Assembly (NCBI GenBank): GCA_000828835.1
Contig: AP014633.1
Location: 2,108,001 to 2,172,000, forward strand
Direction of reading: 5' to 3'
Length of the DNA stretch: 64,000 bases
Origin: Thioploca ingrica
Lineage (GTDB): Bacteria; Pseudomonadota; Gammaproteobacteria; Beggiatoales; Beggiatoaceae
Shown here piece after piece: positions 8,107 through 16,293 of the stretch; position 1 is the stretch's first letter; each line of letters opens with the position of its first letter. The notes below the pieces were generated by a model. That model was given only the letters and a program-made list of their open reading frames with translations, did not search any database and was not told the origin of the DNA. The position numbers and the translations under genes are program-made.

Positions 8107-8628
8107 GCACTTATTTCGCTTAGCGCGCAGAGAAGGCGTCAATGCTATTAACTCAAGCCGGCGCACCGTCTTAATCTCATTTGGTTTCCCAAACGGGGCG
8201 TGAGACGCAACCTATCTTAACTAACCCGCCCTACGCGATCAATAAGGAGAGTTTCCCACAAATGAGACAGTTCCTTTGCCCGTCACTGCATCCCACATCT
8301 ACTGATTCATAGTTAACACTTAATTATCAATCAGGGTGGGCATTGCCTACCCTACTTAGCCACCTAGCTTAATGGCATTGCAGTGTAGGGTGCATTAATA
8401 ACGCACCAAAAACATTTAAAATAAACATTAACTGGTGTTTGACTAACTGGATTGAATGACGGTTTTGAATGGTGCGTTACAGCTAACGCCTAACGCACCC
8501 TACACTGGCTACATTGGCTCGAATAATTTCTAAACTCGCTGTAATTGCAGCATTCCTCTATTCCGATTTGAAGCTTACTCAAGACTCAGTTACGCTATAA
8601 TCGTTTCCAAATGATAAGGTAAAAACTG
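8107..8628. other. 520-bp gene-free stretch rich in dispersed repeats
   Basis: No convincing gene. It contains a partial copy (about 8366-8380) of the AGCTTAATGGCATTG motif that also borders the palindromic elements at 27682 and 56916, and the long inverted repeat at 8382-8506. Short G/C-rich hairpin sequences occur elsewhere in the stretch. Confidence 0.6.
8382..8506. repeat. Inverted-repeat element of the GTAGGGTGCGTTA type
   Basis: The left arm (8382-8407) begins AGTGTAGGGTGCATTAA and ends in ACGCACC. The right arm (8471-8506) begins GGTGCGTTA and ends AACGCACCCTACACT. The arms bracket about 63 bp of unique sequence. Fragments of the same motif recur near 56893-56912 and 59551-59576, so it is a dispersed family. 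No coding capacity; perhaps a miniature mobile element. Confidence 0.75.
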
Positions 8629-8916
8629 ATGAGCTTCGATGAACTGTCTAAAGAACAACAAGTTATGGTCACTATGCGTAAAGTCTTGACCACCATTATT
8701 CGAGAAATAACCCCTCAACCTGGAGAAAAATACCCGTTATCTGAGCAAACGGTTGAAGATGTTCGTTTGTGCTTGACGCTAATTACGGCTCGGGAAAGAG
8801 AATTAGCCGAAGCACACGGAATAACTAATCTGGCTCGCCCTTATTATACTGATGAAGTACCCACTACTCAGACCGTCCCTTTTGACCAAATTCAACGTCC
8901 TAAAAAAGAACATTAG
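8629..8916 (+). CDS. Small conserved cytoplasmic protein upstream of murJ
   Basis: 95 residues: MSFDELSKEQQVMVTMRKVLTTIIREITP, then LSEQTVEDVRLCLTLITARERELAEAHG. It is helical with no membrane segment or signal peptide. Similar short proteins in gammaproteobacteria are sometimes labelled segregation/condensation protein A, but it lacks the length of ScpA (about 250 residues), so I do not transfer that function. An AAGG sequence lies about 12 nt before the ATG. A strong hairpin follows 24 bp after the stop and separates it from murJ. Confidence 0.65.
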   Translation: MSFDELSKEQQVMVTMRKVLTTIIREITPQPGEKYPLSEQTVEDVRLCLTLITARERELAEAHGITNLARPYYTDEVPTTQTVPFDQIQRPKKEH

Positions 8917-8940
8917 ACGAGTTAACTTTCCTGCATTTAT

Positions 8941-8967
8941 CGTTTCTCTCCGGTCTGGGGAGAAGCG
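8941..8967 (+). terminator. Strong hairpin after the 95-aa gene (no U-tract)
   Basis: The arms CGTTTCTCTCC and GGGGAGAAGCG pair over 11 bp (two G-U) with a 5-nt loop. It sits 24 bp after a stop codon but is followed by AAATAATCC rather than a T-run. It may therefore be a 3-prime-end stabiliser or a weak terminator. Confidence 0.45.
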
Positions 8968-9107
8968 AAATAATCCACAAGAAATTGAGCGCTAGAAAAA
9001 ATACCTCAAGATTACTTTAAATTTAACTTAAATAATGGTAACTTCGTGGCAATAAAGTTATTTATTCATGTTTTTCTTCACTTAATTTGACAAAATAAGG
9101 TATTTAT

Positions 9108-10655
9108 CTGAGCAAAAGACTTCTTAAATCAACCGCCTTGGTCGGTGGATTAACCTTAATTTCCCGCATCTTGGGTTTTATTCGTGATATGGTCATTGCC
9201 CATGTGTTTGGAGCGAGTGTCAGCACTGATGCTTTTTTAGTCGCTTTTAAAATTCCTAATTTTATGCGCCGCTTATTTGCGGAAGGTGCTTTTTCACAAG
9301 CTTTTATCCCGATTCTGAGTGAATATAAAACGCGGCAAGATATTTCAACCGTAAAACAACTGGTGGATCGGGTTGCGGGTAGCCTTGGCAGTATCTTGTT
9401 ACTGATTACTTTACTGGGCATATTAGGAGCACCGTTATTAGTCGTGATTTTCGCCCCCGGTTTTATCCAGTATCCGGACAAATATGCGTTGACTTTGGAG
9501 ATGCTCCAGATTACTTTTCCTTATTTGTTATTTATTACTTTAACTGCCTTAGCCGGGGCGGTATTAAATACTTATGGGCGCTTTGCTGTACCAGCGCTGA
9601 CGCCAGTCGTACTCAATCTCGTTCTCATTGGCGCCACCATTTGGTTGGCACCCTATTTTAAGCAACCCATCGTGGCGTTAGCTTGGGGCGTTTTATTAGC
9701 CGGGATTGTTCAACTGGCTTTGCAAGTGCCTTTTTTATATCGCTTACATTTGTTACCTAAACCGCAGTTAAATTGGCATGACGAAGGGGTTAAACGCATT
9801 CTACATTTGATGATACCGGCACTGTTTGGCGTATCGGTTTCGCAAGTTAATTTGTTAGTCGATACGTTGATGGCTTCTTTCTTAGTGACTGGCAGTGTTT
9901 CGTGGTTATATTACTCTGATCGAGTCATGGAATTCCCGGTGGGGGTATTTGGCTTAGCATTAGCAACGGTCACGTTACCGAATTTATCCAAATCAGTCGC
10001 TCGTCATGATATCTCCAGTTATAATCGTACTTTAGATTGGGCACTCCGTTGGGTTATTTTAATCGCTACACCCGCTATGATAGGCTTAATCACTTTAGCA
10101 CAACCGATATTAATGACCTTATTTTATCGAGGTGCCTTTGGTGAGAGTGATGTCATCATGACGACGCGGAGTTTAATTGGCTATGCGGTAGGATTAGTGG
10201 GATTTGTGTTAGTTAAAGTATTAGCTTCCGGTTTCTATTCCCGTCAAGATACCCGCACGCCCGTAAAAATTGCAGTCATCGCGATGATAACGAATATATC
10301 GCTCAATCTGATGTTCATTTGGCATTTTCAACACGCCGGCTTAGCGCTAGCCACGTCTTTGGCGGCATTATTAAATGCGGGTTTGTTGTATCATGGCTTG
10401 CGCCAACAAGACGTATTTCAACCCTTAGCTGGGTGGAAGCCATTCTTATTAAGAGTGAGCCTAGCCAATATTGGTATGGCGATATTTCTCTGGTGGAGTA
10501 GTGGTACTTTAGCCATTTGGTTAGAATGGCGTACTTTAACCAGGGCTTGGCATTTATTTAGCTTGATAAGTAGCGGCATGTTGATCTATTTGGTGAGTTT
10601 ATGGCTATCCGGTTTTCGGTTACAACATATCCATTTAAACTTAACAGAAGATTAA
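9108..10655 (+). CDS. murJ: Lipid II flippase MurJ (MviN)
   Basis: About 515 residues with 14 predicted membrane helices. LISRILGFIRDMVIAHVFGAS and FMRRLFAEGAFSQAFIPILSEYK are hallmark MurJ segments carrying conserved arginines. The protein flips lipid II across the inner membrane for peptidoglycan synthesis. The family N-terminus (SKxLLKSTAxV) is encoded upstream of the first standard start at 9138 (TTG). The frame reaches back to CTG at 9108, which has AAGG 7 nt before it, and an in-frame TAA at 9096 closes it. CTG 9108 is therefore the likely start, giving SKRLLKSTALVGGL. The ATT at 9102 is the only other option. ribF follows 62 bp later, a common gene order. Confidence 0.95.
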   Translation: MSKRLLKSTALVGGLTLISRILGFIRDMVIAHVFGASVSTDAFLVAFKIPNFMRRLFAEGAFSQAFIPILSEYKTRQDISTVKQLVDRVAGSLGSILLLITLLGILGAPLLVVIFAPGFIQYPDKYALTLEMLQITFPYLLFITLTALAGAVLNTYGRFAVPALTPVVLNLVLIGATIWLAPYFKQPIVALAWGVLLAGIVQLALQVPFLYRLHLLPKPQLNWHDEGVKRILHLMIPALFGVSVSQVNLLVDTLMASFLVTGSVSWLYYSDRVMEFPVGVFGLALATVTLPNLSKSVARHDISSYNRTLDWALRWVILIATPAMIGLITLAQPILMTLFYRGAFGESDVIMTTRSLIGYAVGLVGFVLVKVLASGFYSRQDTRTPVKIAVIAMITNISLNLMFIWHFQHAGLALATSLAALLNAGLLYHGLRQQDVFQPLAGWKPFLLRVSLANIGMAIFLWWSSGTLAIWLEWRTLTRAWHLFSLISSGMLIYLVSLWLSGFRLQHIHLNLTED

Positions 10656-10717
10656 TATTTATCATACGGATTATTCGATCCTAACGTTCAGTAATTTAAT
10701 CGCAACTATACTTAACA

Positions 10718-11644
10718 ATGGAATTGATTAGAAATCAATCGCAACTCCGTCCTCATCATCAAAACTGTGTTGCCACCATCGGTAATTTTGATGGTGTCCA
10801 TTTGGGACACCAAGCGATTTTGAGGCAATTAATGCTGCAGGCGCAACAACGACAATTGCCCGCAGTGGTCATTATTTTTGAACCGCAACCGCCAGAATTT
10901 TTTGCTCCGCAACAAGCGAATGCCCGCTTAACTCGATTACGCGAGAAACTCATGGCGCTGCGTCGTTATGGTGTAACCAGAGTGTTATGTTTGCACTTTA
11001 ACACTCAATTAGCGGCCTTATCTGCCCATGAGTTTATAGAAAAAATCTTAGTGCAAGGACTGCAAATACAACATCTCGTGGTGGGAGATGACTTTCGTTT
11101 TGGACGAGATCGTCAAGGTCATTTTGGGTTGTTACAACAACTGGGTCAGCAATATGGTTTCACCGTAGCCAGCCAACCGACTTTTATTATCGAGGGTGAA
11201 CGAGTGAGCAGTACCCGAGTTCGACAAGCGCTAGAACAGGGAGATATGCCAACGGCGCAACAACTCTTAGGCAGACCTTACACGCTGTGTGGACGGGTTC
11301 GTTATGGACAACAACGGGGACGTAGTATAGGCTTTCCAACGGCTAATATTTTTCTGCATCGTCCAATTTCCCCACTCACCGGGGTATTTGCAGTGACTCT
11401 ACATGGCATTCATCAACAACCTTTACCGGGGGTTGCGAATTTGGGAACTCGCCCAACGGTGGATGGTACCCAATTCTTGTTGGAAGTACACTTATTTGAT
11501 TTTCAAAAAACCATTTATGGACAGTATGTTGAAGTTGAATTTATTTGCAAATTAAGAAATGAACAACGCTTTAATTCTTTTGAAGCCTTAAAACAACAAA
11601 TTGTGCAAGATGTACAAGTTGCCAAGGCCGTATTTTTTAGTTGA
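10718..11644 (+). CDS. ribF: Bifunctional riboflavin kinase / FAD synthetase
   Basis: 308 residues, normal length. The N-terminal nucleotidyltransferase domain has ATIGNFDGVHLGHQAIL, FEPQPPEFF, GDDFRFGRDRQG and SSTRVRQALEQGD. The C-terminal flavokinase domain has GRPYTLCGRVRYGQQRGRSI, GFPTANIFL and GVANLGTRPTVDG. It converts riboflavin to FMN and then FAD. No FMN riboswitch precedes it. It lies between murJ and the dynamin-like gene, with 9 bp to the latter. Confidence 0.96.
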   Translation: MELIRNQSQLRPHHQNCVATIGNFDGVHLGHQAILRQLMLQAQQRQLPAVVIIFEPQPPEFFAPQQANARLTRLREKLMALRRYGVTRVLCLHFNTQLAALSAHEFIEKILVQGLQIQHLVVGDDFRFGRDRQGHFGLLQQLGQQYGFTVASQPTFIIEGERVSSTRVRQALEQGDMPTAQQLLGRPYTLCGRVRYGQQRGRSIGFPTANIFLHRPISPLTGVFAVTLHGIHQQPLPGVANLGTRPTVDGTQFLLEVHLFDFQKTIYGQYVEVEFICKLRNEQRFNSFEALKQQIVQDVQVAKAVFFS

Positions 11645-11653
11645 GGAACCATT

Positions 11654-13117
11654 ATGTCAGCAGCGACTCAAATCGAAAACCGACTTAAACAGTTAGAGTC
11701 TCATCTCCAAGAAGAAAATGATGTGCTTCAAGAAGTGGTCCAGAGCTTTCGGGAACTGGATAAAATTGCTTATCAATTAGGTATTTTAGCGACAGAACAA
11801 TCTTATGCTACCCGCGTGTCCTGGTGGCCCATGATTTCTATACTCGGCACTTTTTCCGCCGGTAAATCTACTTTTATCAACTATCATTTGGGCTACGAGC
11901 TACAACGAACCGGTAATCAAGCGGTTGATGATAAATTTACAGTCATTTGTTTTAGTGGTGATAATCAGACCAGTATTCTCCCCGGTATCGCCCTAGACGC
12001 TGATCCCCGCTTTCCTTTTTATCAAATTAGCCGCGATATTGCCACGATAACGGCGAGTTCCGGACAAGGCGTTGATGCCTATTTGCAGTTAAAAACTTGC
12101 GCTAGTGAACAATTACGCGGCAAAATTTTAATCGATTCCCCGGGTTTTGATGCGGACAGTCAACGGACTTCCACTTTACGAATTACTAAATATATTATTG
12201 ATTTGTCTGATTTAGTCCTGGTTTTTTTTGATGCGCGTCATCCGGAACCGGGTGCCATGCGGGATACGTTGGAATATTTGGTAGCCAATACTATGGGTCG
12301 CACTGACTCGAATAAATTCCTGTATATCCTTAATCAAATGGATACCACCGCGCGAGAAGATAATCCCGAAGAAGTCGTCGCCGCTTGGTTACGTTCATTG
12401 GCACAAGCGGGCTTAACGGCGGGGCGTTTTTATCGAATTTATAATCCGAATGTTTGCATGCCTTTTCAGGATTCTCAAGTCAAAGAACGCTTTGATAGAA
12501 AGTGTCAAGCCGATATGAAAGAGATTCGGGAACGCATGGACCAAGTGGGGATAGAACGGGCTTATCGGATCATTGGCGTGCTGGAACAAACCGCTAAGAA
12601 TATTGAACATAAAATCGTTCCGCAATTACAAGAATTAATTCAACGTTGGAAAACGCGCGTGATTCGCACTGAGATTGTTCTTGGAATCACTTTAGCTATC
12701 CTAGCCGGGGTTGGATTAGCAACCACGAATATCACTTTAAATTATAATTGGCAATCGCCGCTGACGCAGGGAGTAATCGGCTTAATTATTGTGGTAGCGA
12801 TATGGATACATTTTAAGATAAGTAAAATGATTGCTAATCGAATTCTGCGCCGACTTCAACATGAACCACTCCGTGAAGAAGAACGAGAAGGTTTGATACG
12901 TGCCTTTCGGAAAAATGCTTGTTTTTGGCGAATATTATTGGTTTGGTTTATTAATCAACCGGTGGGTTGGCGTGAGAAAACTCGCCAGCGAATTTATCAC
13001 ATTTTAAATGGAGTTGATAACCACGTCCAGAAGTTGAATAATCGCTTTACCAATCCCTCTGGCAAAAAAACGCCCTCAGCACCCGCCAGCCACTCTGAGC
13101 CAATGAAATCACCTTAA
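11654..13117 (+). CDS. Dynamin-like GTPase with C-terminal membrane anchor
   Basis: 487 residues. An N-terminal coiled coil (ENRLKQLESHLQEENDVLQEVV) precedes a GTPase domain. G1 is GTFSAGKSTFIN, G3 is IDSPGFDAD and a G4-like NQMD follows in LYILNQMDT. After a helical stalk come two membrane segments (EIVLGITLAILAGVGLA and GVIGLIIVVAIWIHF) and a basic C-terminal region. This is the layout of bacterial dynamin-like or YfjP-type proteins that act at the inner membrane. GAGGA precedes the ATG. It starts 9 bp after ribF and is followed by DUF1841, so the three may be co-transcribed. The cellular role is unknown. Confidence 0.8.
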   Translation: MSAATQIENRLKQLESHLQEENDVLQEVVQSFRELDKIAYQLGILATEQSYATRVSWWPMISILGTFSAGKSTFINYHLGYELQRTGNQAVDDKFTVICFSGDNQTSILPGIALDADPRFPFYQISRDIATITASSGQGVDAYLQLKTCASEQLRGKILIDSPGFDADSQRTSTLRITKYIIDLSDLVLVFFDARHPEPGAMRDTLEYLVANTMGRTDSNKFLYILNQMDTTAREDNPEEVVAAWLRSLAQAGLTAGRFYRIYNPNVCMPFQDSQVKERFDRKCQADMKEIRERMDQVGIERAYRIIGVLEQTAKNIEHKIVPQLQELIQRWKTRVIRTEIVLGITLAILAGVGLATTNITLNYNWQSPLTQGVIGLIIVVAIWIHFKISKMIANRILRRLQHEPLREEEREGLIRAFRKNACFWRILLVWFINQPVGWREKTRQRIYHILNGVDNHVQKLNNRFTNPSGKKTPSAPASHSEPMKSP

Positions 13118-13141
13118 GTAGCGACAAAGTAAGCGAGCGAT

Positions 13142-13567
13142 ATGTTTGGACAAGATCGAGAAAAGCACCGCCAATTTTTCGCGAGAGCCTGGGATAAACA
13201 TCAACAGGCTCAAATTTTAGAACCGTTGGAAACAATGGTAGTCGAGGTCATTTCTATCCATCCCGAATACCATTGTTACTTAATTGCACCCCATTTAGAT
13301 CAAGATTTTTTCCCGCAACAAGGTCAAACGAATCCCTTTTTACATCTCGGATTACACCTTGCTCTCCGTGAACAACTGAGCATTGATCAACCCAAAGGGA
13401 TTCGTCATCTTTATCAATCCTCGGTTTTGAAAGGTGACAATAGCCATGATTTAGAACACCGCATGATGGATTGTTTGGCAGAAATTTTATGGACTTCACA
13501 ACGTGATGGAGTACCCCCAAATGAACAGGCTTATATCGATTGTCTGACTCAGGGTTTAAGGCAGTAA
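13142..13567 (+). CDS. DUF1841 family protein
   Basis: 141 residues: MFGQDREKHRQFFARAWDKH, then NPFLHLGLHLALREQLSIDQPKGI, HDLEHRMMDCLAEILW and a final DGVPPNEQAYIDCL. This is the full DUF1841 pattern, a proteobacterial family of unknown function. The conserved histidines of LHLGLHLALREQ and HDLEHRMM could bind metal, but nothing is proven. It lies 25 bp after the dynamin-like gene and ends convergent to the GGDEF gene at 13732. Confidence 0.85.
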   Translation: MFGQDREKHRQFFARAWDKHQQAQILEPLETMVVEVISIHPEYHCYLIAPHLDQDFFPQQGQTNPFLHLGLHLALREQLSIDQPKGIRHLYQSSVLKGDNSHDLEHRMMDCLAEILWTSQRDGVPPNEQAYIDCLTQGLRQ

Positions 13568-13731
13568 CAAATTATTTATAAGGATCGCTAATTTATTCCG
13601 AAATCAAGAAATTTCCCCCGATTCATTTATTCATTTTGGGAAAACCATTTTCCATAAGTATTTTTAGCCACAAAATCGGTTTTTCCAAAGAATGCGATAA
13701 TCTGACAACTATCCAAATGACTCAATGTTAG

Positions 13732-16122
13732 CTAAATGGTTTTTATTATAATACGATTTCTTCCTTGTTCTTTGGCTTCATAAAGTGCTTTATCAGCAAA
13801 ATTAATCAAGGTTTCTGGGCAACAAGTTTGACTGGGTATAATACTAGAAACACCAATACTTAAAGTGAGGTAACCAAATGGCGAGCGACCATGAGGCATT
13901 TGCAATTGTTGGATTTCTTGTTGAATTTCAACAGCAACATGCCAAGCACCGTCAGGATGAGTATTGGGCATAATAACGGCAAATTCTTCTCCGCCATAAC
14001 GGGCTACTAAATCTGCCGGACGTTTGCTCGCTCGATTCATAGCTAAAGCCACTTGCCGTAAACATTCATCTCCAGCGATGTGACCATAGGTATCGTTATA
14101 AAGTTTGAAATAATCAATATCACAGAGAATGAGAGACAAAGAGAGTTGTTCTCGACGGAGTATCCGCCATTGTAAGTCCAGCGTTTCATCAAAGCTACGA
14201 CGGTTAGCGATTTGGGTTAAACCATCTAACCGCGCTAATTTTTGTAATTCTTGATTAGCTTGTTCTAAGGCGACCGTTCGTTCGAGGACTTTTTGTTCTA
14301 AGGTATGTGAATATTCTTCTAGTTGTTTATTTAATTGTGCCAATTTTTCGGTGAAGCGGCAGCGAGTAGTCTCGGCTTGTTTCCGCTCGGTGATGTCTTG
14401 AAAAGCAATAATCGCATAATCGAGTTGGCCGCTATCATTAAAAATAGGACTTCCCCATACTTCTACCGGTATCGTTTTATCGACTCGATGAATTGCTACA
14501 TCATCAACGGTACTCGGTTCTCCTTGCAATGCGCGCAAGAGCGGTTGGCGATCGAGTGGATAAAGTTGATCGGTGCCCACAATATAGGTATGATAAATTT
14601 CAGGTAAATCCTCACTTTTAGCACCTTTGATAATTCCTTTGCCTAAAATTTGCTGGGCAACCTGATTCATATAGTAAGGTTGTGCTTGTGCATCTAACAC
14701 AAATATTCCTACCGGTAAGGTCTCTAACCATTTGATTAAATTATTTTCGGTTTTCCGTAATTGGGCATTCTTCGTTTCTAGTTCAGTAAAGGAATGTTTT
14801 AATTGTTCAACCATCTTACTAAAAGATTTGGCTAAATTACCAATTTCATCATGACGCTCGGTGGGTAAAGTTTGATCCCATTTACCCCCCGCTAATTGTT
14901 GAGCCGCCATATCTAACCATTGAATCGGTTGAACAATCCAACGTGCGGTAAGAATACCAATCAAGGTCGCTAAGATTAAAGCCATTATGAACAGGAGTAG
15001 GACGACTTGACTATTGGTATGAATAGTTTCCATAAAATCAGTTTCTGGTACCACCACGACAATTAACCAATCGAGTCCTAATTGATCTTGAAAAGGAACG
15101 ACTTGTAAAAATTGCAATTTACCTTGATGCAGGAAGCTGAGTTGTTGATTATGATTAATATATTTTAAGTCACCAAATTGCTGCATTAAATAATTCACGG
15201 TAGCACTGGTTAGCGCATTACGGCTGGCGATGGCTTTGAGTGGTTCTGCTTGTTGAGTGACTTGATTGATGGTATAGGGTTCTTCGGTGGTTGAAGTCGC
15301 TATCAAACCACCCAAACGAGTCATAATAAACGTTTGGCCATGTTGACCGACATTAAGAGAATTTAGAAATTTGCTAATTTTCAGCAGGGTTATATCGGCA
15401 CTCGCCACCGCAATCAAGTGACCTTGTTGATTGTAAATGGGATGATTAGCCGAAATACCCATACCAGCGCCAGAAAAATAAACAAAAACATCACTCCATA
15501 TCGGTTTGCCTGCTTGGACAACGGCTTGATACCAAGGACGATCACGTGGATCATAATTGTTGAGGATTTGCTTGCGCTTCGTTCGTTGCCCCTGCGCGTT
15601 GGTATTCCATATTTCTAAATGACCTTGTGTGGTTTCATCCAGGATTTCTAAATAAAAAATATTTTCTGCCGGCGTTTGGGTACCGATATAAGAAGGTTTT
15701 TCAGTGGCAATCGCAATGTAACTCAAAGTATCAAATTGTTTGATTTGATTCCAAAGATAACGTTCTAAATACGCTTGATCGGTTAAATCTAATAAGCCTA
15801 AACGAATGGCTTCTGCATTCAGTTGATTAACCAACAATGGAACAGCCATATGGTTTTTCAGATGTTGTTGAATGCGAGCGGTGCTTTCATTGCGTAATTG
15901 AGTAGCTAATTCTGCAACCGCATGTTGCCCATTATAAAATAATAGCCAAGCGGTTAATCCCATTGCCGCAATAACTTGGCTAACAAAAGCGACAATAAGA
16001 ACCGTGCGAAGTGAATGTTTTCCTGAGAGTGGGGAAGAAAAGAGATTAATGGCTTTAATTAGCATGTTAATAATGGCTTGCGGTGAAATTGATGGGTAAT
16101 TTTTTCTCCGGTCCAATATCAC
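13732..16122 (-). CDS. Membrane diguanylate cyclase: dCache-HAMP-PAS-GGDEF
   Basis: 796 residues. Membrane segments near residues 40-65 and 370-395 flank a periplasmic double-Cache sensor (TLSYIAIATEKPSYIG, DPRDRPWYQAVVQAGKPIWSDVFVY, GMGISANHPIYNQQGHLIAVASADITL). Next come HAMP (QPIQWLDMAAQQLAGGKWDQ), PAS (LETLPVGIFVLDAQAQPYYMN) with a PAC tail (IAFQDITERKQAE), a coiled coil and GGDEF. The active-site motif is GGEEF in VARYGGEEFAVIM. The RPAD five residues before it is an intact inhibitory RxxD site. It should make c-di-GMP in response to a small-molecule signal. The physiological ligand is unknown. The gene is followed by the convergent DUF1841 gene. Confidence 0.93.
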   Translation of the reverse strand: MILDRRKNYPSISPQAIINMLIKAINLFSSPLSGKHSLRTVLIVAFVSQVIAAMGLTAWLLFYNGQHAVAELATQLRNESTARIQQHLKNHMAVPLLVNQLNAEAIRLGLLDLTDQAYLERYLWNQIKQFDTLSYIAIATEKPSYIGTQTPAENIFYLEILDETTQGHLEIWNTNAQGQRTKRKQILNNYDPRDRPWYQAVVQAGKPIWSDVFVYFSGAGMGISANHPIYNQQGHLIAVASADITLLKISKFLNSLNVGQHGQTFIMTRLGGLIATSTTEEPYTINQVTQQAEPLKAIASRNALTSATVNYLMQQFGDLKYINHNQQLSFLHQGKLQFLQVVPFQDQLGLDWLIVVVVPETDFMETIHTNSQVVLLLFIMALILATLIGILTARWIVQPIQWLDMAAQQLAGGKWDQTLPTERHDEIGNLAKSFSKMVEQLKHSFTELETKNAQLRKTENNLIKWLETLPVGIFVLDAQAQPYYMNQVAQQILGKGIIKGAKSEDLPEIYHTYIVGTDQLYPLDRQPLLRALQGEPSTVDDVAIHRVDKTIPVEVWGSPIFNDSGQLDYAIIAFQDITERKQAETTRCRFTEKLAQLNKQLEEYSHTLEQKVLERTVALEQANQELQKLARLDGLTQIANRRSFDETLDLQWRILRREQLSLSLILCDIDYFKLYNDTYGHIAGDECLRQVALAMNRASKRPADLVARYGGEEFAVIMPNTHPDGAWHVAVEIQQEIQQLQMPHGRSPFGYLTLSIGVSSIIPSQTCCPETLINFADKALYEAKEQGRNRIIIKTI

Positions 16123-16196
16123 TCCTCATTAATATGATTCTTGTTTATAAAAAACCCGCTTGGCTATTTTCCGGTTAAAGTTCATTTTTTAGCTAA

Positions 16197-16228
16197 AGAC
16201 CTTCGCTGTTTTACAACCCGAAAGGTCT
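16197..16228 (-). terminator. Candidate hairpin after the propeller kinase gene
   Basis: AGACCTT and AAGGTCT pair around an 18-nt loop, 66 bp after the kinase stop on the minus strand. Only a short T-run follows, so it is at best a weak terminator. It lies in the 171-bp gap between the kinase and the GGDEF gene. Confidence 0.35.
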
Positions 16229-16293
16229 CAGTTAAAAAACTTTATCTCATTATTAATTAGAGATTTCATTAAATTATTTATATTAGCTATTAG

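Noticed and set aside
10656-10717. FMN riboswitch before ribF
   Set aside because: The gap is only 62 bp and lacks the conserved RFN elements.
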